Below, one piece after another: positions 1 through 12,436 of a stretch of 64,000 nucleotides of DNA. Under the pieces are notes generated by a model. The model had not been told where the DNA came from, searched no databases, and saw only the letters and a list, made by a program, of their open reading frames with translations. Each line of letters opens with the position of its first letter. Position 1 is the first letter of the stretch. Both the position numbers and the translations under genes were made by a program. The stretch spans positions 5,394,001 to 5,458,000 of the forward strand of contig NC_088935.1 in NCBI RefSeq assembly GCF_033473495.1, in the 5' to 3' direction. This DNA comes from Cercospora beticola. Lineage: Eukaryota; Ascomycota; Dothideomycetes; Mycosphaerellales; Mycosphaerellaceae.

Positions 1-2
1 GC

Positions 3-128
3 TGCTTTGCCATCGAAAATGAGCCTGCAGTTGTCAAAGAGAAGTGGTTTGCGAAACGCCATACAGGTAAGTATAGTGAATGCTACAATATGGCACCAAG
101 CAGCTGGATAACAACAGTGAAGTCATAA
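3..128 (+). CDS. possible 3' end of a gene running in from the left
   Basis: The frame beginning at base 3 stays open for 41 codons to a TAA at 126-128. The first 20 or so residues (CFAIENEPAVVKEKWFAKRH) have a natural protein-like composition. A good donor-like GTAAGT lies at 67, so the real exon may end there and the later residues may be intron. It would converge on the ABC transporter that ends at 220. I do not recognise a family; without the upstream part this is only a candidate fragment. Confidence 0.33.
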   Translation, partial: CFAIENEPAVVKEKWFAKRHTGKYSECYNMAPSSWITTVKS

Positions 129-219
129 GATCTATTTGGTCATTCATTACAATACATGCCGTCAAAACGGACTTTTTTTTCGCAATCTATAGTGCTTGTT
201 CTTGCATTCCAATCTCGCG

Positions 220-3200
220 CTACTCGACCTTCTTGGTCTTCTTGGTGCGCAGCTTCATCAAGAGGAACACCAACCCATAACTTGAAATGACGAAGATGAC
301 GCAGATCGCGGCATCGCGCCACCCATAGTAGTAGTCCTTGATGTTCAGTGTCTTGAGCCAATCGCTTCCCTCGCGGTACTGGCATACTTGGCAGCCAGCG
401 GTCGCATCGGGGTTCAGTAGGTTCGCGCCAGAGCCGACGTTCTGAAGGTAGGATTCTAGGTAGGAACCACAAGTCTGGTTGCCCACTGGGTCAAATATTG
501 CCAGTTCGCTGTCCTTGCACTCCACCTGGATGTCCCAGCTTGAGAACACCAACATGGAAGAGATGAGATACTTGAAGGGATTCATCCAGTACACCCAATA
601 TTTCCAGAAGTCCACCATCTGCGAGTACGGCAGGATGATGCCAGAGAAGCCGACCAGGGTGAAGAGAACGATTGGGTTGACGAGCGCCGCAGACATCACA
701 TTAGGAGCGTACGCTGCAACGAACTGGCCAATTCCGGTGTAGATGAACTCGTACATGAGCATGACGAAGAAGATTGCACCAGCTTTGTTCGAATCTCCGG
801 GCAGTCCGACCGTCCAGTAGAAGGGCAAGAAGAAGCACACAGTGCAGATCATGAGGTAAGGCATCTCGGAAATGATCAGACTCGCCACGAACGAGATCCA
901 GCTGTACATCTTGGACTTCTTCTCGCGGGCGTCGTAGATATCTCGTCGCTCGATGAAGAGTGGCTGCAATTGAGCTGTACTGTGCGTTAGTTTTGTTTAT
1001 AAGCCTGACATCGGCAAAGAAGTACTTACAGATAACTCCTGGAGCCACGAAGATGAAGTTGAACATTGCGAACATGCGCAGTTGGAGGTCGCCCACACCC
1101 TGACCAAGCTGCCAGAAGGAGAATCCGGTGTAGAAGCCGAGGATGATGTGCAGCATGAACTTGTTGTTGACATATTGTGTGTTGCGCCACATCGATTTAC
1201 TGGCACGGATCGTTACGACCTTGATTTGTTCCAATAGAGGCGTGGCAAATTCCGATTCAATGTCGTTCTCGGCGGTGACTGAGCGTTGTCGGGATACGGT
1301 GTTGATCAGACTGTCGAGTTCTCCTAGCATCTTGGCGTGTTCGGGCGATTCCAACCAGACCTTGTTCCAGTCTCTCGATGTATCAGTGACCACATCGATC
1401 ATGTGCTCAGCCGGGTTCGTGCCTGGTGGACATGGAGCTCCATTGCGCCCGAAGTAGTCTCGAATCACCTGAGCATCGTCGCCGATGTCGCCGAAATAAA
1501 CAGTGTTACCACCTTTGGCCAACAGGAGAAGCGTGTCGAACTCAGCGAACAACTGAGCGCTAGGCTGGTGAATTGTCACCAGGATAGCCTGACCAGCGGC
1601 AGCGAGCTTCTTCAAGAACCGAACGGTATTGAATGCCGCTTGACCATCAAGACCGGAAGTCTGTAGTTTCGAGTTAGCAATGGATCTAGAAGAGTGTAAG
1701 AGATATTGCTTACAGGTTCATCGAGGAAGATCAGAACACTGGGCTTAGCAACGAGCTCGACTCCGATCGTCAGTCGCTTTCTCTGCTCGATCGTCAAGCC
1801 TGGGTTTCCGGGCGATCCCACGAGACAATCTTCGATGTCACGCATTTCCAGGAGATCCAAAATCACATCGACATATTTCAGCTTCTCTGCACGTGGTGTG
1901 CTATACGGTTGACGTAGGAGGGCAGAGAATTCCAGGGCTTCTCTCACAGTGCTAAATGCGTGTCAGTCATCTTTGTAACAAGGAGAAAGTCCAAGGTTGG
2001 TGACACTCACGTAAGGGCTTCGTGTACATCCAACTGCTCAACGTAGCCTGTGGAACGTTGGAAGCTGACAGAAAGAGGTCGACCATCGACGAGCACAGAG
2101 CCGCTGAGCACTCCGTCTGTCTTCCGCTGGGCGAGGACATCCAATAGAGTCGTTTTACCAGCTCCAGAAGATCCCATCAAAGCTCCGAGTTTGCCAGGCT
2201 TTACCCAACCATGGACATCATTGAGCAAGACACGAGGTCCTTGCGGCGTGGACACAGTATATTTGACATTCTTCCAGGTGAAGACTGCCTCGTTCCTGGC
2301 GACAGCTCCTTGGTCTGACGAGCCATCTGTGCTGTCCGATTCGGGTGCGACCTTCTCTTGAATTTGCGATTCCTCGTCAGCGACAAGTGCGGGTGTGGCG
2401 TGGTGGGCTTTCTCTCTCGGGATCAAAGGTACGCCAGCTTGCGCGAAGCTTCCTTTCTGCATGGTGGTGAAAATGATGGTGAGGATGACATAGAACGCCC
2501 ACCAGACCCTGCAGAGGACATGTGTCAGCATAGCCTTCTCATGAACAACGAGAATTTCCCAACAGGCAGCACTTACCACACGATGCCAATGTTCCTCCAC
2601 ATTTCAGAGTGGCTGTACTTGAGGCTGTCAAGGTATTGGTCGCCCAGCACAAAAGCAGCGCCTGGTTCTGCGCCACGAATGCCGGTACAAGCTTGATTCT
2701 CGGTCGAATCATACCCAGGGCCACTTGGCACGAGATTAGGACCCACACACGCTATGAACTTGTTATGGAACTCGTTCGAAAGCATAGCGTTGTAGGCATA
2801 TGAGAAGGGATTGATCCAGTACAGCCTGATACACGTCAGGTAAAGCCGCAGGCCGCTCAAGGAGGACAACAGTTGCTTACCAAACAAACCAATCAACCAT
2901 TTCCGACTTAGGAATCATGTACCCTGTGTACCCAAGAAGAGCCAGGACAGCGACGCCCGAGAACTTGCTTGCATCGTCGAAGTTCTTGAATGCCGATCCG
3001 AGCGCTCTGAAGAGAGCCATAGATGCGAATGTCGACGACAGGATAACGAACCAGAATACGAAGAAGGTACCAGCATCTCTTTCGAGATTAGAGAGGAAGT
3101 AGGTGATCAGCGAGAACGAGGATACCTGGACCAGTAGGATTGGAATGTCGACAATAATTTGGGCGAGGACCCAGGCCGCTGGGTGAAAGAAGCCAAAGCC

Positions 3201-4803
3201 TCTGTGCTTCTCCATAACGAATCGGCCGGTGAAGGAATCTGTGACCTCGGTTTGTGCAAGCATTGCGTTGAAAAACAATGTCACGAATATCACTCCTGAT
3301 TTACCAAAGAGTCCAGCGGAAGTGTTCGGCATGTTGTAAAACAGAGATCCTGTAGTCCATGCATTCACAAAGTTGGTTCCCTGCTTGATGAACAAGTTTG
3401 TCCTGTCTCCAGAAATGATAGCGACTTGGCGTTTGACGGTAGCGACCATTTGCGACCAGAAGCCGACGGTGACAGGAGATTTGGCTGTCAGAAATCCGGG
3501 ATGCTTTTCGACTGATATCGCTTTCTGAAAATCTTTGGTATGGTTTTCTGCTGCAGTGGTCGTGGGATAGTCGAGTTCAGTTTCCATGAGTTGTCTGATC
3601 TGAGATGACTGGTACGCTGCAGCGATAGCTTCAGCAGTCCTTGGGAAAGTGTGTTCATACCCGGGGCGAATCCTCCGCTCTGTTGGTACGGTAACGCCTG
3701 CATAGTTGTCAGCTTCTGATCCTGAAAGGGCGACGGTTATCAGACTTACCGGTCAAGAAATCAGCAACATTGGCGCCATCGGGACACTGAAAGCCTTGTT
3801 CTTCCATGAACGTTCTGGCCTGTGATGCCGGGCCATAGTACAGTTGTTGGCCCTTGTCCAATACCAACACCTTGTCGAACTGGTCGAAGATGGCATTACC
3901 CGCTTGATATAGCGTAACCACGGTCGCAAGCCCGAAAGTGTCCGTCATCGTCCTGATGGTCTTGACGTATTGTAAAGCGGTGCTCGCGTCGAGACCTCTC
4001 GTTGAGTTGTCCCAGCAATACACACTACCGCGTGTTGCCATCGCCTCAATGAGACTGACGCGTTTCCGTTCACCGCCTGACACACCTCGAATGTATGGGT
4101 CTCCGACCTTTGTGTCGAAAGTATGAGAGATGCCGAGAGCGTTGAGCAGAAAGTCTCGTGAGGCTCTTCGGGCTTCTTCTGCCGTGGCGTACTTTGCTGG
4201 TGTCTTGTACGGAACCTTTAGTCGCGTTGCAAAATCGACAGTCTGTCCCACCGTCATGGTGGGAAAGAAAATCTCCTCTTCAGTATTCATTACAATCTGC
4301 CCTTGGTATTTTGAAGCAGCTGTGTGGTCCATCGTGCCGTACTTGACTTCTCCTTCCACAGAAGAGAACTCCTGACGGCGGTTAGACAGTACTTTGAGAA
4401 GACTCGTACACCCAGCACCAGGACGACCGAGCACCAGTAGCATCTCGCCCGGCTTGACGCATCCATAGCTGTCTTGGATGATAGTTCGTGTGGAAGCTTT
4501 CACATTCCCTCGCTGGAGGAATGGAGGGATGTATTGTGACAGAATGTTTTCGTTGAACGACGCTTCGGCGCTGACACCTTTGATCGTGAGGTTTTGCCAT
4601 GTGAGTCCTATACTTCTTGTACCGAGAGCGCTGCTATCGCCGTCGTATACTGTGCTGGCCTCGGGCATCTCGTTCCAGTTCAGATCATCTCGACCAATCT
4701 CCTGAGCAGCTCCAGTATGCGTGCTGCCTGTCCGCCCCGATCTTGTCTGCGTGAGGCGCATATCTGAAGGATCCATTTCGATGTTTTCTTTGTTGTCCGC
4801 CAT
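220..4803 (-). CDS. full-length PDR-type ABC transporter (ABC-G)
   Basis: Pleiotropic-drug-resistance efflux pump of the plasma membrane, exporting hydrophobic toxins, fungicides or own metabolites using ATP. Seven exons splice in frame: 4803-3750, 3697-2881, 2825-2577, 2508-2011, 1951-1714, 1660-1030 and 974-220, giving 1413 residues, the usual PDR length. Order is NBD1-TMD1-NBD2-TMD2. NBD1 has Walker [10 protein letters not shown] near residue 126 (Cys for Lys, normal in fungal PDR), signature VSGGERKR near 241 and the degenerate Walker B region [12 protein letters not shown]2 has a canonical GSSGAGKT near 819, the degenerate signature LTIEQRKRL and LIFLDEPTSGLD across the intron 5 junction. 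The PDR-specific block after NBD1 ([18 protein letters not shown]) appears only when intron 1 is removed, which supports the splicing. No damage seen. Substrate cannot be read from sequence. It lies near the secreted-protein and metabolite genes but need not belong to them. Confidence 0.95.
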
Positions 4804-7800
4804 GATGCTGGACGCTTTGAGGTCTGCAAAACAAGCAGCGTCAACAGCTCACGTCACGTTTGATAAGTGCTTGAGGAACGTGGCTGCGGTGGCAGAGTCT
4901 ATCTTATAAAATCAAGACATGACGACAGCGTGGCCTGTCCCAACAGCATTGGACACCTGCTTTGTCAACGCCCGTACATGGATGGAGGAAGAACACGGCC
5001 TCAAGGGCTTCTTCTCCGGGGCCTTTCGTGCCTTACGAGAACGACACAAAGTTCATGCGGACAGATCAACCCTCCGAGTCTCGAAGAATTCGACAAATAA
5101 TAGGGCTTGCCAGACTTTCAGCCCTGGTGCCAGACTGTTGTTGCAGTGTTAGTGTGATCAACGCACGGACAAGTCGACACGGGAGAACTTTGCGATGGCC
5201 CAGACTGGGTGACGTCCACGAGTTCGCACTACTTCCCGCAATCTCTCACCCATCCTCATCCGTGAGTGGTGGCTGCCGAAGGCTGTGAGCCCGAAACTTC
5301 ATTTGCGAGGGATGCTTTGGCGAGACACGAGTACCGGCCGTATCGTTCAGTAATCGGAAAGTCAAGAGTTTGGTTCAGTAATCTTTGTTTGTGGATGTGT
5401 CATCAGGCTTGGCAAGCTCTCGCCCAGGATGGATTGACGACACCTATTCGCCCCGTTCGCATGCCGGTGCTGGATACGCTTCTATCCGCAAACACAGCTC
5501 GTACGAGGGCTTGAGCTGCGACAAGTCGTACGTTGAGTAGCCTAGCTGGTTCGACAACATCAAGAAATCATCAGGCAGTTCTAGCCATAAACCACTATTG
5601 GAGCATCTTGGTGAGCAGACAGTCGAGGTCGATTATGGTCGGGCCATGGATGTGGTGAAGGCATTGACGATCAGTTGTCGAAGAACGTATAAGCAGGTGT
5701 AGTGGACTCTGCTTCCGAGTAGACGGAGTCCGAGAGCCTGCTTGCTTCTAACCTGAAGCAATAGAAGGGCGATAACAAACGCGTCCATCGCCATGTTACT
5801 CACTGCACCTATCAGGTCTCTGGTCTTTGCGCAAGAAAAGACCACTGACCAGAAATAGTGCACCTAGGGCAGAGCGAATTCAGTTGATATGAAGTACGCC
5901 TGTGCTTTGCATGGGAAGCATCTGAGACTTGGAGCTACCTTTGACACGATGCAGGCCTGCCTCTACGACGACTCAAATTCGTTCTCAAAAGCACGAGTTG
6001 CGATCTGCAGTCTTATGCCTCCTGACTGATAGACGGACATGCCATTCGGGCTTCATGGCTGCTTGCTTCGATGCAAGCAATGCACGACGTGTGTCGGGGA
6101 ACAAGACGAGATCCATTGATAGCGTCAACATGGTTCTGGACTGTCTCAGGGTATCCGATTCATAATCATCTGTCGGCCATGTGGAAAGTACGGGACTGCG
6201 CGCTTCCGCGAGCGCCCTTGATACTTTCGATTACTCAAGGTCCAAGGTTCATCCGCTCCCCGGCTCGTACGTGTTCCCGTTGGCTGCGTCTTTGGTACTA
6301 TTCTGATCGCTAAGACTCTACTCGTCCAGTACTAACGGGTTCGGCGCACATGTCGAGACCGCCACCGACGGCAATAGAGTGTGCGCAGCGCTAGCGGACA
6401 GGACAGGACGCTGAAGACAACTATGTGAGTCTGTTTTTTTTTTTGACCTGCCCGCTGTTGCCGCTGATGTTAGCCTCATACACAGCACACGTCTCAGTTA
6501 TGCTGCTCCCGTGTTGGAATTCTCCTTGAACGAAATCAATCCTCGCCACAGCCCTTCCTAGCGTGTGGTGCAGAAGTGGAGAGATGTACCAAGACGATTT
6601 CGTGACAGAGAAGCTTCTGTTGGGCAAGTGGGGAGGGGCGCACACTTCGTGGAGAGGCCGCTGAAGTAATGTAGGATCCCTTGCCCTGTGTCCGCGTTGA
6701 TGCTGTTCTTGCGAGGCATGATCTGTGCTCCCGACTCGAGGGTGTGTCAAGCATTGAACCAATTTGTTGCGTGGTGTCACAGCGTTCCAAGGTAATCTCT
6801 CTGGAAATCACCCGCAACAGTTCAGCCGACAAAAGCCCTTCTGGTCGCAAAGTCTTGTGCTGATACACGGTCGGCAGGTGTACTAGACTCGGCCGACAGG
6901 ACTTTCGCATCCATCGGCGGTCGCTCGTCAACAGAGGACGTACCAACGTACGTCATGGAATGTGCACTGCAAATAGACCTGTTAGACTTCGTGAAATCGT
7001 CCTTGTCGATAGTCTGGGCAACGAGACAGAGACAAAGTGGACGTGGTATGCCTCATTGTCGGCTGTCGCCAGCCCTCTGGGCCCAAGCTGGAATGTTGCT
7101 ACAGTGGATAAATTTGAGACTGTAGAGCTTGGGTTCCCATTCAGCAATGGATCGCCATCTATCGAACTTGCACCCTTTCGATTACGCTTGACGCTCGTGA
7201 TCTGCTCCGAGCTGCCGAACATTCTGATCACTAAGCAACAGCGAGCAATGATGCTGCTACCGGTCCGAGCTTGCAAAGAGTATGCTGTAGCTGCGGTTGT
7301 TTCATGCTTCATCCTTGATCCGTTCTTACAAACATGCTTATAGTGTCTCCGCGCGTGATGGGTAGGGCTCTCGTAAGGTTGAGAGCTACGCAGACCGATT
7401 TAGGGCAACTGAGCTGATCGGAATGATTATCAGTACTATCATCGGTACGGTTTGGCATTCGGCGTGTGTGATCTCCTAATTCGTTATGTAGCATGTCCAA
7501 GACAGATGCCGGTGATGAGAAGTGTTTGCTGACTTTCGTCCCTGGTCTTCCAATATTTGGACAAACTCGCATTCAGTGTCGTACCACTTTTGTCCTTTGA
7601 GCCGTTGTTCTCAACAAAACAGCCTGCTCTTGCCACCGAGGTGTCTTCCAACAGGATTTGGGTAACATTGCTGCAGGCCGTCACCCCGAATGCGGCCCTG
7701 GTGTGTCTCACCGAACGCGCTCCTTTCGCCGATGCACAGCAGCTTGAGCTGTTGCTCAGCTTGACCAAATCGCTGGGGGAGAAGCTTGAAGGCGTCGATC

Positions 7801-8914
7801 ACTCTTCGCGGAAGTTCGCACGCTTTGCAATCGTCATCCCATGCGGTCTATGACACCGGCCTACAACGAGCACATTGACTTTTTTGGCGCCGTATCGGAC
7901 ATTCATCAGTCGGCCAGTGGAATTCGAATCATGCAGAACACGAGCATATTGGTCCGTCGTCGACAAAGACAGCACCCACGAACATAAGCTAACCTTGGTC
8001 GAAGACGAGCCTCAAGTTGCGGACTTTGCTGCATGACAACTTGCACCCAAATCGAACTTTCGTACGTCGAGCTCTGCTGAATACTCATCTTGGATGTCCA
8101 ATTGCTGCACGCTTCCACAGGGCCTCGATGTCAGACTCAGCCGTATAGCGCAATCGACGAGCCATGCTTTGTTACTTTCGAGTATTGCAGCATCGACAAT
8201 ATCATCGGTGAAGGCACGGCCTGATCGAATGCTTGTTCTCGCGCTTCCGCCTTCTAGGTCCTGCGTCAAGGCGGCCGATGGATAATACCGAGTTTGTCAA
8301 TCCATGGTTTGCTTCCTGTCGCCTCTCACCGAGTCTACCAAAGAGCGTCGCGCGCGTCGCTGTTTGCAAAACGGACCGAAGTTGGATGTCGTTGGTGTCA
8401 AGTTCCGCCTCTCACAATAAGAAGTTTGAGGCTACAGCTGAATTGACTGCTGGTATCAGTTCAACACGCCGTATCGTGCGCGAGGCCGAATTGCGGACAC
8501 GACTTGTCAAACATGACCGCAAGCTGGACCATGTCGAAGGACCACGTAGAGGACCCTGGGCAGATTTCAGCTACAAGTACTGCCAGAACCCAAAGTTTCG
8601 AATTCCATTGTTGTCGACATAAATGGACGAAGTGATGTGGGTAAATCAAGACTGATGAAAGTGGCTCGAGCAGGCGAAGATTCGTGGCAGTTCATGACGC
8701 AAATAATCCATACTGGGCTTGCTTTCCTCAGGCCAAGGATATGCTTTCAATCTGTGAAGCAAGGCGGGACCAAATCGGACACAGCCCGCATATCGATGAA
8801 GCAAGGGTGAATCGCCAAGGATGCAATCAAAGTATCGCGACACCTCTTCAAAAGTACTTCCATCGCTCCGTTCGAGGACTTTTAAACGTCGAGAACAACT
8901 CGCTCTGAAAAGCC
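4804..8914. other. 4.1-kb gap with no supportable gene
   Basis: Upstream region of the ABC transporter (first few hundred bases) followed by sequence of ordinary base composition. Open frames on both strands reach at most about 136 codons, overlap each other, and none shows a domain, signal peptide or spliced continuation that I recognise. It is not RIP-degraded like the right end of the window. It may hold decayed genes or a non-coding transcript; I see nothing firm. Confidence 0.4.
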
Positions 8915-9441
8915 ATGCAGCTTTTCGCTCTCATAGTCGCTGCGCTCACAGCTTCAGCTTACGCCCAGATCGATCCGACGGCCAAGGAGCTTCTCCGATA
9001 TCCTCACGCGAAAGTCGATGATTGTACGGACGGCGAATGGAAGTCATTGAAGGTAAGATCCGCCGGCCGGCATGACCTGCTCAAGCGTTGACAATAGTCG
9101 CAAAGTGCCCATTCTGGAAATCATGCTGCGCCGTCTCCACTCTCCATCACAAGAGAGCGCCGTATTGCTGTACAACAGGCGAGGAAGGCTGCTGCAACTC
9201 TGAATACACACGTTGGAAGTCTCGCCCCTGCAGCAAGGAAGAGGACCCCGCTGAAACATTTGTGAGTAACCAACGTGGTCCGACATGGAGCCCACGAAGC
9301 ATCGGCTCTACTGATTTCATCACTGCGCAGTGCTCGAAGCAACTCGGTGCTGCAGCAAAGTGCTGCGTGAAAGAGCTCACCTACGATACTCATCAATTTT
9401 GTTGCAACCCGGATTTGCATGCCAAAGATGGTTGCTGTTGA
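8915..9441 (+). CDS. small secreted cysteine-rich protein, effector-like
   Basis: Three exons, 8915-9052, 9106-9261 and 9331-9441, all joined in phase 0, encode 134 residues. Residues 1-18 (MQLFALIVAALTASAYAQ) form a clear signal peptide, so the product should be secreted. The mature part has 16 cysteines, 12 of them in six CC doublets, arranged as two similar modules: C-x5-CC-x12-CC-x6-CC, then C-x9-CC-x11-CC-x9-CC ending at the stop. This suggests an ancient internal duplication with up to eight disulfides. Intron 2 has GTGAGT and GCGCAG ends. Intron 1 has GTAAGA but needs an AAAG acceptor at 9105; the nearby TAG acceptor at 9098 would give an unrelated frame without the cysteine pattern. 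No known family recognised; small cysteine-rich secreted proteins of fungi are often apoplastic effectors or antimicrobials, which is inference here. Confidence 0.75.
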
Positions 9442-10735
9442 GTGACACGAGTCCGTTCCCCCTTCAGCATTACAATGCAGACCGCAGAATGCAGTCGGGA
9501 CACCGATCACCGTCGCCTGGAGAAAGACACAACTTGGTCGACAAAACAAGCGCAGGTCTAATTGAAGCGACATCGCTGTTATGCATCTCAACTCCCAGGT
9601 TATTCGAGTTCTGGCCCGCCGAAAGCGAAGCACGAAGTCATGTTTTTCGAGTCCATTGCCAAGTCCAATGCGCCAACTCTGCTTTGCATCAGTCTAGTGT
9701 ACGAAGCATGAACTGCCGCCTTGGAATCCATGCATACGATCGTAGCGGCTCCGGTCTGAGAGTTTTCGTCATCAGCAAGCACAATTATTAGTACGGAGCG
9801 AATAGCTCGGGAGGGTGGGACAATCCTGGGTGAAGGAGAAAGAAGTCGAGGAGCAGTGCCACAGCACCCTACACAGGCATGCGATATGTTGGTGGGTTCT
9901 TGGCCTTGATCACCTGGAGATCTGTCGACACATCCCCTGAGATGTCGACCGATGTCATCGTCGGAACAGGTTTCGGAATGCTCCCACAGGAACATCTCTT
10001 AGTTCGAACAGAATACCGGCCAATGGACAGCGCGAGTTGTCGAGAATTGATGCCGACAAGAAAGCCGAAACGCTCCTGGAACAAGCCATGGTCTGATATT
10101 GATCAAGACAGAACCTCACAGATGTTCCGCTTCTCGGAAAAAGTGGACAAACGCCTCAAGCTGCCAATTCCGACTTCTGCGGCAGTCTCGTCTCATCTCG
10201 ACCGGAAATGGCAGGCAAAGCCTCAAATCCAGGTCTTCCGTTAGCGTTTCCATACAGCAAGCCAGTGAACAAAGTTTTCGTCAAATGTCGTCCGACATAT
10301 CGGGCAATGAGGCGAAAAGTGTTTGCAGATTTGCGTCTTCAGGCCCGAGCGGGAGGACTCGCGGCAACTCTTTTCGGGGACATGGACTAGCGTTGCGGCA
10401 GACGCTGCGAATCAGACGCAAAGTATGGATTAAATGGCTTCTTCTGGCAGCCGGAGGTTAATGATGTATCACCCGATGTACGGCTCATGTGCGAGGTGAA
10501 GAGAATGGAAGTGGTGTGATGGCGGGAATCCAGCGAGAACAGAAGGCGGATCATTTCCGATCTCGCCGATTGTCTCGTGATGTTCCGCTTGGCGGCTGAA
10601 ATTTCACCCGGGCCTGCGAGACAGGAGATTTGCAAAATGACGGAGGCAAGGACAGAGTTCATCGGAAGTAAATGCATCATTTTCCAATTGCAAATTGAGA
10701 TTTGGATTCACGTGAATGACATAGCCACGATTTCC
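9442..10735. other. 1.3-kb intergenic stretch
   Basis: Lies between the ends of the secreted cysteine-rich gene (plus) and the MFS transporter (minus), so it is expected to hold the two 3' untranslated regions. Short open frames here overlap on both strands and show nothing recognisable. Confidence 0.4.
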
Positions 10736-12436
10736 TCACAGCTCATCGGCATTCGTTTTCTCCTCAACAGCACCCTTCTCAACAGGTTCTGGCTGCGGGC
10801 TCGAAATCCTCTTCCGCCTCCACTGCTTGCCCTTCCACTGCAAGACCGCCACCGGAAGCACACTGCACAGAAAGATCAAGCCAGCCATCAAACCTCCGCT
10901 CGCGGATCCCCCCAGACTCTCCAGCATATCAGGATACCAAAATGGCCCTATAAAAGCCCACGTGGACCGAACGCAGTTGATGAAGGTCCCGATACTTGCG
11001 CTGTGCTCTACATGACAGTCCACAGCATATGTTGTAGACACAGTAGCAATGATCTGGGCGCCGACGGCTGCGATTGCGATGCCGATGATGGGCGTCACAT
11101 TCCAATGACCTTGCTCGGACTGCTGAAAGCGGACGCCAAAGACGATGATGCCGACCATGCCAAGTGCGAAGCCAATGTACGACAGCCAGAGACGATGCTC
11201 AGCCGGAGGTGCCCGGTATCCCAGCCTCTTGGCTTTATGATTCATCCAGAAGTCGCTCAGACGTCCGCCGATCTGCTCGCCGATGATACTTCCGATAATG
11301 ATGCCCAAGAACTGCAGGCCGATCTGCTGAGCATTGAATCCGAATTTCGGCACAAAGAGTTGCGGGATTTCCACTGTAAGCAGAACACTGCAGAAGCCGA
11401 AGACGATCGAGTACGCGATTGTCGGAATGACGATGGAAGGATATTTGAATAAGCTCAGAGGCTGGATGAACTCGTACAGCTTGAGTGGGTTGGGGTCCAG
11501 GCGGCCAAAGGTAAGATACTCCTGCTTGAATGCAGATCCAACGTGCGTAACACCTTTGCGAACATATCTTGTCTCAGGCTGTAGGAAGAGAGCAAGGATG
11601 AATTGCGCACCGTTGATCATGGCCAGAACCCAGTAAATCCATCTGTAATTTCCGGTTTGAGTAACGACGAAGCCCATGATGAAGGGACCCAAAGGAGGAC
11701 CTATTGGACATTAGCGACTACGGACGACCGATGAGAGGGGTAAGCTTGTGATCTTACCAAGCGTGACAAGCAAAGTCCAAACACCCATGAACTGCGCTCT
11801 CTGCTTCTTGAAGTACGTCTCCGTCACCACGCCACTCCCGATACCTCCGGGAGGGCTGATGAAGAACGAAACAAAAGCACGACACACTGCCATAGTAGCA
11901 TAGCTATGCGACAAAGCACAGCCGACGTTGAAAAGCAACGATCCAATTGCACTGATGAGCCAAACAGGTCTCCGCCCATAGCGATTCGAAATCGGTTTCC
12001 AGAACAGTGGAGCGAAGCCCAGAATCGCAATTTGTAACGACGTCAAGTACGATGCCCTTGTGATCGAGGTCTCGAACTCTTCAGCAATGTTCTCGTATGC
12101 TGGGATGATGGCCGCTGCGATAAAGGTTGTCATCATGGCATGGAATGCAACACAGGACAGGTTTGCCAGCTTTTTCCATTCGGGCCAGTTGTAAGGGTCT
12201 GCTGGATCTGCTGAAGGTATCGGATCGAGGTCCAGTGTGCCATGGCGACTGAGGAGATAGTCGCGATGTTCTTGTGGGAGGTATGCTGCTTCTCCGAGGC
12301 TGATATTTGTGGCTCGATGTCCGATTTCGATGTCGGAGCTTGCAGTATCTGGCTGTATTTGAAGCTTTTGGTCGTTGGATGTGAGGTTTCCGGGCGCGAA
12401 GTCCTGCTCGTCGCCTGCCCGCTTCTGTTCTGTCAT
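10736..12436 (-). CDS. MFS transporter, DHA1-like
   Basis: Major facilitator proton antiporter of the plasma membrane. Two exons, 12436-11758 and 11700-10736, encode 547 residues; the 57-nt intron has GTAAGA and CCAATAG ends and its removal restores GPPLGPFIMG. The hydrophilic N-tail ends in the DPYNWPEWKK element common in fungal DHA1 carriers, followed by twelve hydrophobic segments. Motif A-like NRYGRRPVW follows helix 2, and PETRYVRKG lies near the central loop start. The frame is intact. It is the left-most gene of the apparent metabolite region; export of a peptide or other product is possible but unproven. The start was chosen as the first ATG of the open exon. Confidence 0.88.

Noticed and set aside
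9099..9261. Alternative exon 2 of the cysteine-rich protein using the TAG acceptor
   Set aside because: It stays open only to the donor and yields a sequence without the cysteine pattern, and exon 3 would then be out of the Cys frame.
11334..11636. 100-codon plus-strand frame inside the MFS gene
   Set aside because: Antisense shadow of a well-supported coding exon.
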